From an uncultured Agathobaculum sp. (lineage in GTDB: Bacteria; Bacillota; Clostridia; Oscillospirales; Butyricicoccaceae), in the NCBI GenBank assembly GCA_944380945.1, contig CALWJG010000043.1:1-11281 (forward strand): a stretch of 11,281 nucleotides of DNA. The letters run 5' to 3'. Positions 1 through 6,660 of the stretch are shown here, piece by piece; the first letter of the stretch is position 1; every line of letters begins with the position of its first letter. The notes beneath the pieces were generated by a model that worked only from the letters and a program-made list of their open reading frames with translations, was not told where the DNA came from and did not search any database. The position numbers were made by a program, and so were the translations under genes.

Positions 1-233
1 TCGTCGTCGCAGTCGGACAGGATCTTGCTGACATAGATGAAATTGCCCGAGGTCTCGCCCTTGTTCCACAGCTTGCGCCGCGAGCGCGAGAAAAACCACG
101 CCGTGCCGGTGTCCATGGTCAGGCGCAGCGCCTGCTCGTCGGCGTAGCCCAGCATGAGCACCTCGCCGTTCCGCTCGTCCTGACAGATGACCGGGATGAG
201 CGGCGCCTTGACAAAAAATTTACTCAGATCCAT
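1..233 (-). CDS. hisI: Phosphoribosyl-AMP cyclohydrolase, N-terminal part (cut by window edge)
   Basis: The enzyme hydrolyses the purine ring of phosphoribosyl-AMP to give ProFAR, the third step of histidine synthesis, in the cytoplasm. I translated the minus strand directly: 77 residues are visible from an ATG at 233, starting MDLSKFFVKAPLIPVICQDE. The family core is clear: WFFSRSRRKLWNKGETSGN (residues 46-64), then the metal-binding SDCDDD segment starting at residue 73, where D74 and D76 are the expected Mg ligands and C75 a Zn ligand. The start follows the hisF stop codon by 3 bases, and a GAGGT element 8 bases upstream lies inside the end of hisF, so the two are probably translationally coupled. 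The C-terminus is off the left edge, so I cannot say whether this is a stand-alone HisI or a HisIE fusion with phosphoribosyl-ATP pyrophosphatase. Confidence 0.95.
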   Translation of the reverse strand, partial: MDLSKFFVKAPLIPVICQDERNGEVLMLGYADEQALRLTMDTGTAWFFSRSRRKLWNKGETSGNFIYVSKILSDCDD

Positions 234-236
234 CGC

Positions 237-1001
237 TTACAACCTCACCGGGATATTTTTTTCACGCAGGTGCGCCTTGACCTGTCCCACGGTCAGCTCG
301 CCGTAGTGGAACAGGCTTGCGGCGAGCGCCGCGTCGCAGCCGGTCTGCTCGAACACCTCGGAGAAGTGGCCGAGCGAGCCGCAGCCGCCCGAGGCGATCA
401 CCGGGATGCCGACCACGTCCACGACCGCCTTTGTCAGTTCGAGATCAAAGCCGGACTTGGTGCCGTCCTTGTCCATCGAGGTGAGCAGGATCTCGCCCGC
501 GCCGCGCTCGTAAACCTCTTTGGCCCAGGCGACCGCGTCGATGCCGGTCGGCGTGCGGCCGCCCGCGACGTATACCTCAAAGCCCGAGGGCGTCTTGCCC
601 GTGTGGCGGCCGTCGATCGCAACGACCACGCACTGACTGCCGTATTTCTCCGCCGCAGCGCCCACCAGATCGGGGTTTTTGACCGCTGCGGAGTTGACCG
701 ATATCTTATCCGCGCCCGCGCGCAGGATGTCGCGGAAATCCTCCACCGTGCGGATGCCGCCGCCCACCGTGACCGGCACGAACACCTCGCGGCAGGTGCG
801 GCGCACCACGTCCGCGATCGTGTCGCGGCCGTCGCTCGTGGCGGTGATGTCGAGGAACACGATCTCGTCCGCGCCCTCCTGCGAGTAAAACTTGGCAAGC
901 TCCACCGGGTCGCCCGCGTCGCGCAGGCCGACGAAGTTGACGCCCTTGACCACGCGGCCGTCCTTGACGTCCAGACAGGGGATGATGCGTTTTGCCAGCA
1001 T
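237..1001 (-). CDS. hisF: Imidazole glycerol phosphate synthase, cyclase subunit HisF
   Basis: HisF is the (beta/alpha)8-barrel synthase half of the HisH-HisF complex. It uses ammonia from HisH to convert PRFAR into imidazole glycerol phosphate plus AICAR. The protein is 254 residues, normal for the family. Both catalytic aspartates are present: D11 in IIPCLDVKDGRVVKG and D130 in VVVAIDGRHTGK. The two phosphate-binding halves are GGGIRTVEDF (80-89) and ASGGCGSLGHF (203-213), and LLTSMDKDGTKSGFD (172-186) is typical. It starts 21 bases after the hisA stop with a GGGAGG Shine-Dalgarno site about 8 bases ahead of the ATG, and its stop is 3 bases from the hisI ATG. Nothing looks damaged. Identification is secure. 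Confidence 0.98.
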   Translation of the reverse strand: MLAKRIIPCLDVKDGRVVKGVNFVGLRDAGDPVELAKFYSQEGADEIVFLDITATSDGRDTIADVVRRTCREVFVPVTVGGGIRTVEDFRDILRAGADKISVNSAAVKNPDLVGAAAEKYGSQCVVVAIDGRHTGKTPSGFEVYVAGGRTPTGIDAVAWAKEVYERGAGEILLTSMDKDGTKSGFDLELTKAVVDVVGIPVIASGGCGSLGHFSEVFEQTGCDAALAASLFHYGELTVGQVKAHLREKNIPVRL

Positions 1002-1022
1002 GGGATCGTCCTCCCTTCCCCG

Positions 1023-1742
1023 TCAGTCGTCCGCCGCTTCGCGGATGGCCGCGGCGAGGTCGAGCGTGCCGGTGTAGACCGCGCGGCCCGCGATCGCGCC
1101 CTCGATGCCGAGCTTTTTGAGCCGGCGGATGTCCTCGATCGTGGACACGCCGCCCGAGGCGATCAGGCAGCACGCGACCGAGGCGCGCAGCGCGGCGAGC
1201 TGGTCAAAGTTCGGGCCTGCAAGCATGCCGTCCTTGTCGATATCCGTGAAGATGATGTTTTTCACGCCGTAGGACTCCATGCGCTCGGCGAACGAGATGT
1301 AGTTCTCGCCGCTGTCGCCCAGCCAGCCGTCCGTGCGCACGGTCTTGGACTTGGCGTCCACGCCGATGACGATCTTATCGCCGTATTTCTTGACCGCCTC
1401 GACCACGAACTGCGGGTTGCGCACCGCCGCCGAGCCGATGATGACGCGCCATACGCCCAGACTGAATACGTTCTCGATATCCTCCATGGTGCGGATGCCG
1501 CCGCCCAGCTCGACCGTGGCGCCGGTCTCGCGGATGACGCGCGCGACCACATCGTAATTGGCGTGCGTGCCGTCCTTGGCCGCGTCCAGATCGACCATGT
1601 GGATCAGCGTCGCACCCGCGTCCAGAAAGCGGCGCGCGGTCTCGACCGCGTCCTCCGCCACCTTGAACACCGTATCATAATCGCCCTTTTTCAGGCGCAC
1701 ACATTGTCCGTTTTTCAGATCGATTGCAGGGATAACCCTCAT
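1023..1742 (-). CDS. hisA: ProFAR isomerase HisA (phosphoribosylformimino-5-aminoimidazole carboxamide ribotide isomerase)
   Basis: HisA opens the aminoaldose of ProFAR to the aminoketose PRFAR by an Amadori rearrangement, directly feeding HisF. The protein is 239 residues, a (beta/alpha)8 barrel homologous to HisF. The catalytic pair is visible as D8 in MRVIPAIDLKNG and D129 in IVIGVDAKSK. Phosphate-binding loops are GGGIRTMEDI (80-89) and ASGGVSTIEDI (195-205), and TDIDKDGMLAGPN (166-178) matches the family. The same frame stays open far upstream, but the true start is the ATG at 1742: it overlaps the hisH stop as ATGA, has a GGAGGTG site 5 bases ahead at 1748-1754, and begins exactly at the family's usual N-terminus. 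The overlap indicates translational coupling to hisH. Confidence 0.98.
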   Translation of the reverse strand: MRVIPAIDLKNGQCVRLKKGDYDTVFKVAEDAVETARRFLDAGATLIHMVDLDAAKDGTHANYDVVARVIRETGATVELGGGIRTMEDIENVFSLGVWRVIIGSAAVRNPQFVVEAVKKYGDKIVIGVDAKSKTVRTDGWLGDSGENYISFAERMESYGVKNIIFTDIDKDGMLAGPNFDQLAALRASVACCLIASGGVSTIEDIRRLKKLGIEGAIAGRAVYTGTLDLAAAIREAADD

Positions 1743-2356
1743 CTTCCCACCTCCGTCAAGTTTACAAAGTTTTTCAGCATGCGCAGCCCCACATTCCCGC
1801 TTTTTTCGGGGTGGAACTGGCAGCCGAACAGGTTGCCGCGCGCCACCATTGCGGGCACGCGCGCGCCGTAGTCCGTCGCCGCGGCGAGGTCGTCCTCCAC
1901 CGCGGGATTTGCCATAAAGCTGTGCACGAAATACACATAATCGCCCTGCCGCACGCCCTCGGTCATGGCGTTGGGGCGCAGGATGTCCAGCGCGTTCCAG
2001 CCGATCTGCGGCAGCTTGAGCCGGGTCTCGATGCGCGCGATATGCCCGGGCAGCAGCCCGAGCCCCTCGCAGGGACGCACCTCGTCCGAGCGCTCGAACA
2101 GCATCTGCATGCCAAGGCAGATGCCGAGAAAGGGCTTTCCCTCCGCCGCCTTGCGCACCGCCGGGGTCAGCCCCGAGGCATGCAGCGCGTCCATGGCGTC
2201 CGGAAACGCGCCCACGCCGGGCAGGATGACGCCCGCCGCGCCCTCGATCGCCGCGGCCGTGTCCGCGATCCGGCTGTCGCAGCCCAGAAAATCCAGCGTG
2301 TTCTGCACGCTCATCAGATTGCCCGCGCCGTAGTCTACGATTGCGATATAACTCAT
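1739..2356 (-). CDS. hisH: Imidazole glycerol phosphate synthase, glutamine amidotransferase subunit HisH
   Basis: HisH hydrolyses glutamine and channels ammonia into HisF. From the ATG at 2356 the protein is 205 residues, typical of this class I amidotransferase. The N-terminal signature is MSYIAIVDYGAGNL, the oxyanion strand PGVGAFPDAM lies near residues 46-55, the nucleophile is C80 in LGICLGMQ, and the remaining triad is H182 and E184 in CQFHPEKSG. A GTG two codons upstream (2360-2362) could also start the frame, but AGAGGA at 2364-2369 is 7 bases from the ATG and only 1 base from the GTG, so the ATG is preferred. It follows crcB after a 30-base gap and shares its last bases with the hisA start. 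HisH, HisA and HisF being adjacent is the usual arrangement. Confidence 0.97.
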   Translation of the reverse strand: MSYIAIVDYGAGNLMSVQNTLDFLGCDSRIADTAAAIEGAAGVILPGVGAFPDAMDALHASGLTPAVRKAAEGKPFLGICLGMQMLFERSDEVRPCEGLGLLPGHIARIETRLKLPQIGWNALDILRPNAMTEGVRQGDYVYFVHSFMANPAVEDDLAAATDYGARVPAMVARGNLFGCQFHPEKSGNVGLRMLKNFVNLTEVGR

Positions 2357-2363
2357 TTCCACA

Positions 2364-2369
2364 TCCTCT
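2364..2369 (-). promoter_or_regulatory. Ribosome binding site deciding the hisH start
   Basis: On the minus strand this reads AGAGGA. It is 7 bases from the ATG at 2356 and almost touches the in-frame GTG at 2362, so it favours the ATG as the hisH start. Confidence 0.6.
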
Positions 2370-2386
2370 GGTCCTTGGTTGATCCG

Positions 2387-2761
2387 TCAGCCGCGGCGCA
2401 GCAGCGCGCGGCCCAGCATTTCGCCGATCCACACGCCCGCCACGCACAGCACAACGCTCGCGCCCGCATACAGCAGGCCGGAGGCGGTCTGCCCGTCCTC
2501 CAGCAGCCGCAGGGTCTCAAGCGAAAAGGTCGAAAAGGTCGTAAACCCGCCGCACACGCCGGTTTTCCAGAACAGCACCGTGTTCGGCGAGGCGGCGCCC
2601 TGCGCCGTCACGCCCACGACAAAGCCGATCACCAGCGCGCCCAGCACGTTGGTCAGCAGCGTCAGGAACGGGAACGCGCTTTTCAGCGGCAGCAGGCTGA
2701 TGCCGTACCGCCCCATCGCGCCCAGCGCGCCGCCCAGGCCGACGGCCGCAAACGCTGTCAT
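2387..2761 (-). CDS. crcB: CrcB/Fluc fluoride channel
   Basis: CrcB (Fluc) proteins are small four-helix membrane proteins that assemble as antiparallel dimers and let fluoride leave the cell. This one is 124 residues from the ATG at 2761. Family marks in order are GLGGALGAMGRYGIS (8-22), LLTNVLGALVIG (35-46) with the conserved Asn at 38, and GGFTTFSTFSLE (71-82), whose phenylalanines correspond to the fluoride-path Phe residues. Four hydrophobic stretches fit the four helices. An ATG two codons upstream (2767) is in frame, but GGAGGG at 2768-2773 abuts it and stands 6 bases from the ATG at 2761, which I chose. Only 12 bases separate the 2767 ATG from the preceding gene's stop, so there is no room for a fluoride riboswitch. 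The gene sits inside the histidine operon, an unexpected place. Some genomes carry two crcB genes forming a heterodimer; no second copy is in this window. Confidence 0.95.
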   Translation of the reverse strand: MTAFAAVGLGGALGAMGRYGISLLPLKSAFPFLTLLTNVLGALVIGFVVGVTAQGAASPNTVLFWKTGVCGGFTTFSTFSLETLRLLEDGQTASGLLYAGASVVLCVAGVWIGEMLGRALLRRG

Positions 2762-2767
2762 ATCCAT

Positions 2768-2773
2768 CCCTCC
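2768..2773 (-). promoter_or_regulatory. Ribosome binding site deciding the crcB start
   Basis: On the minus strand this reads GGAGGG. It directly abuts the ATG at 2767 but is 6 bases from the ATG at 2761, which makes the second ATG the likelier start. Confidence 0.6.
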
Positions 2774-2779
2774 GTCCGG

Positions 2780-3094
2780 TTATTTCCCTTTTCCGCCTGG
2801 CAGATAGCGGCGGTTCAGGAGCACCGTGCCGCCTACCAGCACCGCAGCGGCGGCAAACAGGCCGGCCATATAGACCTTGCCCTCCGCCGCGATCTGTGTG
2901 ATGCAGGCGATCGCGGCGGTCAGCAGATACACCACGCCGATGCCGCTCTGGTATTTATCCGCCTGCGCCCCATCCAGCTTTTCGCGGTAATCCGGCCGGA
3001 TGACCATCGTGCTCTCCGTATGCCGCAGGTTCATCACACCTGCCGCCGCGATGCCCACGATGCACAGCCAGGTCAGCCAATCCATATCGCTCAT
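2780..3094 (-). CDS. Small three-helix membrane protein of unknown function
   Basis: I do not recognise this 104-residue protein. It begins MSDMDWLTWLCIVGIAAAGV and has three hydrophobic segments at about 6-22, 52-70 and 75-94. A polar loop (about 24-50, with TESTMVIRPDYREKLDG and several charged residues) lies between helices 1 and 2, and the C-terminus is basic and glycine-rich (NRRYLPGGKGK). There is no signal peptide cleavage motif or enzyme motif that I can see. Its ATG follows the hisB stop codon without a gap, and an AAGGGG element lies about 9 bases ahead inside the end of hisB, so it should be co-translated with hisB. It precedes crcB by about 12-18 bases. The pairing with crcB suggests, as inference only, that the two arrived together or act together in the membrane. 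That it is a real gene is supported by its RBS, spacing and coherent membrane topology. Confidence 0.8.
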   Translation of the reverse strand: MSDMDWLTWLCIVGIAAAGVMNLRHTESTMVIRPDYREKLDGAQADKYQSGIGVVYLLTAAIACITQIAAEGKVYMAGLFAAAAVLVGGTVLLNRRYLPGGKGK

Positions 3095-3670
3095 TTACAG
3101 CACCCCTTTTGCGCTCAGCACGCCGCCGCCCGTCTGCGCCACCGCCTGCCGGAGCGCCCGCGCGAGCGCCTTGAACAGCGCCTCGGTGATGTGGTGGGCG
3201 TTGTCGCCGTATTCGGCCTTGAGGTGCAGGGTCAGCCCGGCGTTTACGCTGAGCGCGCGCATGAATTCCACGGTCAGGCAGGTGTCGTACCCGCCGCACA
3301 TGGGCTGCGGCATGGGCGCATCGAACACCAGATAGGGCCGGCCGGAAATATCCAGCGCGCAGAAGCCGAGCGCCTCGTCCATGGGCACGAATGCCTGCCC
3401 GAAGCGCGCGATGCCCGCCTTGTCGCCCAGACACTGGCTGAGCGCCTGCCCGAGCGCGATGCCGCAGTCCTCGACCGTGTGGTGGCCGTCCACCTCGAGG
3501 TCGCCCTTGCAGCTGAGCGTCAGACCGAAGCCGCTGTGCACGGCAAAGCTGTTCAGCATATGGTCAAAAAAGCCGATGCCGGTGTCGATTTCCCGCGCAC
3601 CGCCCTCGAGGTCAAGGGTGAGCGCGATGTCGGTCTCCTTGGTTTTGCGTTTGATCTCTGCCTTGCGCAT
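3095..3670 (-). CDS. hisB: Imidazoleglycerol-phosphate dehydratase HisB
   Basis: HisB removes water from imidazole glycerol phosphate to give imidazole acetol phosphate, using two Mn ions. The protein is 191 residues, the usual size of the monofunctional enzyme with no phosphatase domain attached. Metal-binding motifs are all present: GIGFFDHML (31-39, H37), DGHHTVEDCGIALGQAL (61-77; H63, H64, E67) and DNAHHITEALFKALARAL (156-173; H159, H160, E163). The ATG at 3670 directly follows the hisD TAA, with GGAGGA 7 bases ahead inside hisD, indicating coupled translation. The product would be the substrate of HisC, whose gene is not here. Confidence 0.98.
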   Translation of the reverse strand: MRKAEIKRKTKETDIALTLDLEGGAREIDTGIGFFDHMLNSFAVHSGFGLTLSCKGDLEVDGHHTVEDCGIALGQALSQCLGDKAGIARFGQAFVPMDEALGFCALDISGRPYLVFDAPMPQPMCGGYDTCLTVEFMRALSVNAGLTLHLKAEYGDNAHHITEALFKALARALRQAVAQTGGGVLSAKGVL

Positions 3671-4957
3671 TTATTTGTCCTCCGCAAAGCGCACTGCGAT
3701 CGAGTTCGCATGCGCATTCAGATGCTCGCTCTCCGCGAGCGCGATGATGTCCTGCGCATAGCCCGCGAGGGCGTCGCGCGTGTATTCGATGATGCTGGTT
3801 TTCTTCAAAAACGTGTCCGTGGACAGCGGCGAGAAGAACCGCGCCGTGCCCGAGGTGGGCAGGACGTGACACGGACCGGCCATATAGTCGCCGAGCGGCT
3901 CGGGCGCATACTGCCCGAGGAAGATCGCGCCCGCGTTGTGCAGGCACGGCAGCAGCGCACGCGGGTCTTCGGTCACGACCTCGAGATGCTCGGGCGCGAC
4001 CACGTCCGCCATCCGGCACGCGTCCTTCAAATCCTCAAACACGATCGCGCAGCCGTAGTTCTGCACGCTCTCGCGGATGATGTCCCACCGCGGCAGCGCT
4101 CTGGCCTGCCGCTCCATCTCCGCGCCGACGGCCTGCGCCAGCGCCATCGAGTCGGTCAGCAGCACAGCGGAGGCCAGCCTGTCGTGCTCGGCCTGGCTGA
4201 GCAGGTCGGCCGCGACCCAGACCGGGTCGGCCGTGCGGTCGGCAATGACCAGCACCTCGGACGGGCCGGCGATCATGTCGATGTCTACCGTGCCGAACGC
4301 GAGCTTTTTGGCCGCCGCGACAAAGGCGTTGCCCGGGCCGACGATCTTATCCACCTGCGGGATGAAGCCCGCGCCGTAGGTCAGCGCGGCGATGGCCTGC
4401 ACGCCGCCGACCGCGATGACCGTATCCACACCCGCGATCTTGGCAGCCGCGAGCACCTCGCGCGACATGTTATCAGTCGGCGGGGTGACCATGATGATCT
4501 CGCCCACGCCCGCGACCTTGGCCGGGATAGCGTTCATCAGCACGCTGGACGGATACGCCGCCGTGCCGCCGGGCACATAGATGCCCACGCGCGCCAACCC
4601 GCGCACGGTCTGGCCGAGGGTCTCCCCTGCCGCGCGCTTCCACTCCCACGATTTCGCGAGCATCTGCTCGTGGTAATCGCGGATGTTGGCCGCGGCCTTT
4701 TCCAGCGCCGCGATCAGCGCGGGGTCACAGGCGCGGTACGCCTCGTCCAGCACGGACGGCTCGACCACATAGGGCGCCTTTTTGTCGAATTGCTCCGCGT
4801 ACGCACAGACCGCGTCAAAGCCGCGGGCTTTGACGTCGTCCATGATCGCGCGGACGGTTTTCTCAATATCGCCGCGCGCCCCCTCGGCGCGGGCCTTCAT
4901 CTCGCGGATGACCGCCTGCTCGGCCTGTCCGTCCGCGAGGACGGTTTTCAGAAACAT
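3671..4957 (-). CDS. hisD: Histidinol dehydrogenase HisD
   Basis: HisD carries out the last two steps of the pathway, oxidising L-histidinol to L-histidine with two NAD+ and a Zn ion. At 428 residues it is of normal length. By comparison with the E. coli enzyme the Zn ligands are Q255 and H258 (LLSQAEHD), D357 (GDYMAGP) and H412 (SEHLNAH), and the catalytic pair is E323-H324 (VAPEHLEVV). The NAD-binding and family signature region VGGVQAIAALTYG (183-195) through DMIAGPSEVLVIADRT (227-242) is intact. A weak AAGGTG element stands 8 bases ahead of the ATG. The 68-base gap to hisZG is the longest inside the operon and holds a stem-loop and a possible secondary promoter. Confidence 0.98.
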   Translation of the reverse strand: MFLKTVLADGQAEQAVIREMKARAEGARGDIEKTVRAIMDDVKARGFDAVCAYAEQFDKKAPYVVEPSVLDEAYRACDPALIAALEKAAANIRDYHEQMLAKSWEWKRAAGETLGQTVRGLARVGIYVPGGTAAYPSSVLMNAIPAKVAGVGEIIMVTPPTDNMSREVLAAAKIAGVDTVIAVGGVQAIAALTYGAGFIPQVDKIVGPGNAFVAAAKKLAFGTVDIDMIAGPSEVLVIADRTADPVWVAADLLSQAEHDRLASAVLLTDSMALAQAVGAEMERQARALPRWDIIRESVQNYGCAIVFEDLKDACRMADVVAPEHLEVVTEDPRALLPCLHNAGAIFLGQYAPEPLGDYMAGPCHVLPTSGTARFFSPLSTDTFLKKTSIIEYTRDALAGYAQDIIALAESEHLNAHANSIAVRFAEDK

Positions 4958-4985
4958 GGCTGCAACACCTTACCTGTTATCGTAT

Positions 4986-5008
4986 GGAAGGCCGCTGCGG
5001 CGCCCTCC
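4986..5008 (-). other. Stem-loop between hisZG and hisD
   Basis: In the minus-strand RNA, GGAGG pairs with CUUCC (one G-U wobble), then after a 2-base bulge GCCG pairs with CGGC around a CAG loop. No run of U follows, so it is not a standard intrinsic terminator. It lies between the hisZG stop and the hisD ribosome binding site and could act in RNA processing or stability or in limiting read-through. In such G+C-rich DNA it could also be chance. Confidence 0.35.
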
Positions 5009-5019
5009 CGGATTATCCT

Positions 5020-5048
5020 ATTATATCATTTTTCGAGGCCGTTTTCCA
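5020..5048 (-). promoter_or_regulatory. Candidate weak promoter for hisD and downstream genes
   Basis: On the minus strand, TGGAAA (5043-5048, 4 of 6 to TTGACA) is followed after 17 bases by a perfect TATAAT (5020-5025). The -35 falls in the last codons of hisZG and the -10 just past its stop. The AT-rich patch is unusual in this G+C-rich block. The -35 match is poor, so activity is uncertain. Confidence 0.35.
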
Positions 5049-6660
5049 GTTCGGTGATGACCTTCTGGATGGCGGCCTTTTTGAGCTTGGCGCTCGCGAG
5101 GTTGACGATCACGCGCGCCGAGATGGGCGCCACGTCCTCGATCACCTCGAGGCCGTTCTCCTTGAGCGTCGTGCCGGTCTCGACGATGTCCACGATCGCG
5201 TCCGCGAGTTCGAGCAGCGGCGCGAGCTCGACCGAGCCCTCGATCTTGATGGTCTCGACGTCCATGTTCTTTTTGTGGAAGAACGCCTTGGTGACCGCCG
5301 GGTACTTGGTCGCGATGACCGGCGTCTTATAGCCGCCGTATACGTCCTTGCCCTTTTTGGTCGCCAGCGCAAAGCGGCATTTGCCGAAGCCGAGGTCGAC
5401 CATCTCGTAAAAGCTGCCGCCCTTTTCCATGATCGTGTCCTTGCCGACCACGCCCATATCGCACACGCCGTGCTCGACATAGGTGATGACGTCCGCCGCC
5501 TTGGCGAGCACGATCTCGATGCCCGCGCCCGGCAGGGCGAAAATCAGCTTGCGCGAGCCGGCCTCCAGCTCGGAGATATCGTAGCCCGCGCTTTTGAGCA
5601 GCGCAAGCGTCTTTTTCTCCAGCCGGCCCTTGGTCAGCGCGATGCGCACGGTGTCGCGGCGGGTCGCCGCCTCGGGCCGCGCCGCGCCCTGCAGGCTCTC
5701 CGCGACGCGCTCCACGTCGATGCCGAAGCCGCCCGCGGGCAGGTCCCTGCCGAACTTGGCGCACAGCGAATTGTATCGCCCGCCGGACAGGATGGCCGCG
5801 CCCGCGCCGCCGATATAGCCGCGGAACATGACGCCCGTGTAATAGTCCATCTCGTGCACCAGACCAAGGTCGATCATGATGCGCTTGCCATAGCCCGCCG
5901 CGTCGAGCGCCTGGTACAGCCGCCGCAGATAGGCCACCGCACCCAGCACGCGCACGTTGCCGGTCAGCCGCTCGACCTCGTCCAGCACCTCGATGCCGCC
6001 GAACAGCTGCGGCATTGCGCCCAGCGCCTTGGCGGCCGGGCGGTCGCCGTAGGGGGCGAGCGCGTCGCCCAGCGCGGCGAACGATTTGTTCTCGATCAGA
6101 CGGCGGATGCCCTCGGCGGCCTGCTCGTCCGCGCCCAGCTCCTCGATCAGCGCCTTGTAGATCTCCGCGTGTCCCAGCTCGATGCGGAAGCTGTCCGCGC
6201 CGGTTTTGCTCAGCGCGCCGAACGCAGCGGACAGGATGTCCTTGTCGGCGTCCAGCCCATCCGCGCCGATCAGCTCCGCGCCGACCTGCAGGAACTCGCC
6301 CTTGTGCCCATGGCCGCCCGCGACCGAGCGGAACACCTTCTGGCTGTAATACAGCCGCACGGGCAGCGCCGCGTCGTCCAGCCGGGTCGCGGCGATGCGG
6401 GCGATCGGGGTGGTGTTATCCGGACGGGCGACGCAGATGCGGCCCGACCGGTCGATGATCTTGAGCATGTTCTGCTGGTCGAGCTCGGGGTTCGCCTGCG
6501 CGAACACATCATAATACTCGACCGCAGGGGTGATGACCTCGCTGTACCCGCAGGCTTCGAGCGCCTCGCGGACGGCGCGCTCGGTCTGCCGCAACGCGCG
6601 GCAGGAGGCGAACAGCAGGTCGCGGGTCCCCTCGGGGGTGGAAATACGAAAACGGTTCAT
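5026..6660 (-). CDS. hisZG: Fused HisZ-HisG: ATP phosphoribosyltransferase regulatory and catalytic subunits in one chain
   Basis: ATP phosphoribosyltransferase joins PRPP and ATP, the first and feedback-controlled step of histidine synthesis. Short-form HisG lacks the C-terminal regulatory domain and needs HisZ, a catalytically dead histidyl-tRNA-synthetase-like protein, for activity and inhibition; normally they are two polypeptides. Here one uninterrupted 544-residue frame holds both. Residues 1-320 are HisZ: TPEGTRDLLF (8-17), the motif 2-like KVFRS...GEFLQVGAELIG (108-132), LVHEMDYYTGVMFRGY (267-282) and motif 3-like GGRYNSL...GGFGIDVERV (293-319), with no anticodon-binding domain. A linker of about 15 residues (321-335) leads to short HisG (336-544): VRIALTKGRLEKK (338-350), CDMGVVGKDTI (400-410) and the PRPP loop DIVETGTTLKENGL (491-504). 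No Met occurs in the linker, and the one GTG there (codon 338) lacks a good Shine-Dalgarno site. The start has AAAGGAG 10 bases ahead. It leads the operon behind a sigma-A promoter. Confidence 0.95.
   Translation of the reverse strand: MNRFRISTPEGTRDLLFASCRALRQTERAVREALEACGYSEVITPAVEYYDVFAQANPELDQQNMLKIIDRSGRICVARPDNTTPIARIAATRLDDAALPVRLYYSQKVFRSVAGGHGHKGEFLQVGAELIGADGLDADKDILSAAFGALSKTGADSFRIELGHAEIYKALIEELGADEQAAEGIRRLIENKSFAALGDALAPYGDRPAAKALGAMPQLFGGIEVLDEVERLTGNVRVLGAVAYLRRLYQALDAAGYGKRIMIDLGLVHEMDYYTGVMFRGYIGGAGAAILSGGRYNSLCAKFGRDLPAGGFGIDVERVAESLQGAARPEAATRRDTVRIALTKGRLEKKTLALLKSAGYDISELEAGSRKLIFALPGAGIEIVLAKAADVITYVEHGVCDMGVVGKDTIMEKGGSFYEMVDLGFGKCRFALATKKGKDVYGGYKTPVIATKYPAVTKAFFHKKNMDVETIKIEGSVELAPLLELADAIVDIVETGTTLKENGLEVIEDVAPISARVIVNLASAKLKKAAIQKVITELENGLEK

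Noticed and set aside
1743..2447. Upstream extension of the hisA frame to 474 codons
   Set aside because: The extension overlaps hisH in another frame and has no homology. The ATG at 1742 has a proper ribosome binding site, overlaps the hisH stop and matches the HisA N-terminus.
2762..2779. Possible fluoride riboswitch ahead of crcB
   Set aside because: Only 12-18 bases separate crcB from the preceding stop, too short for the crcB-motif aptamer, and the upstream sequence is coding.
4986..5008. Intrinsic terminator after hisZG
   Set aside because: A hairpin can be drawn, but no U-tract follows it on the minus strand and the operon plainly continues into hisD.
1811..5332. A 1173-codon open frame on the plus strand, with similar long plus-strand frames at 270-1871 and 4984-6759
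   Set aside because: They lie antisense to conserved his genes and read as Arg/Ala/His/Asp-rich sequence with no family motif. They arise because G+C-rich codon use on the minus strand avoids stops in the opposite frame. Clear plus-strand ribosome binding sites are lacking.
5640..5720. Possible separate hisG gene starting from an internal GTG (codon 338 of hisZG)
   Set aside because: The GTG is at the right place for a HisG N-terminus, but the nearest GAGG is about 17 bases upstream, the frame is continuous with HisZ and no stop lies between, so a fusion is the simpler reading.
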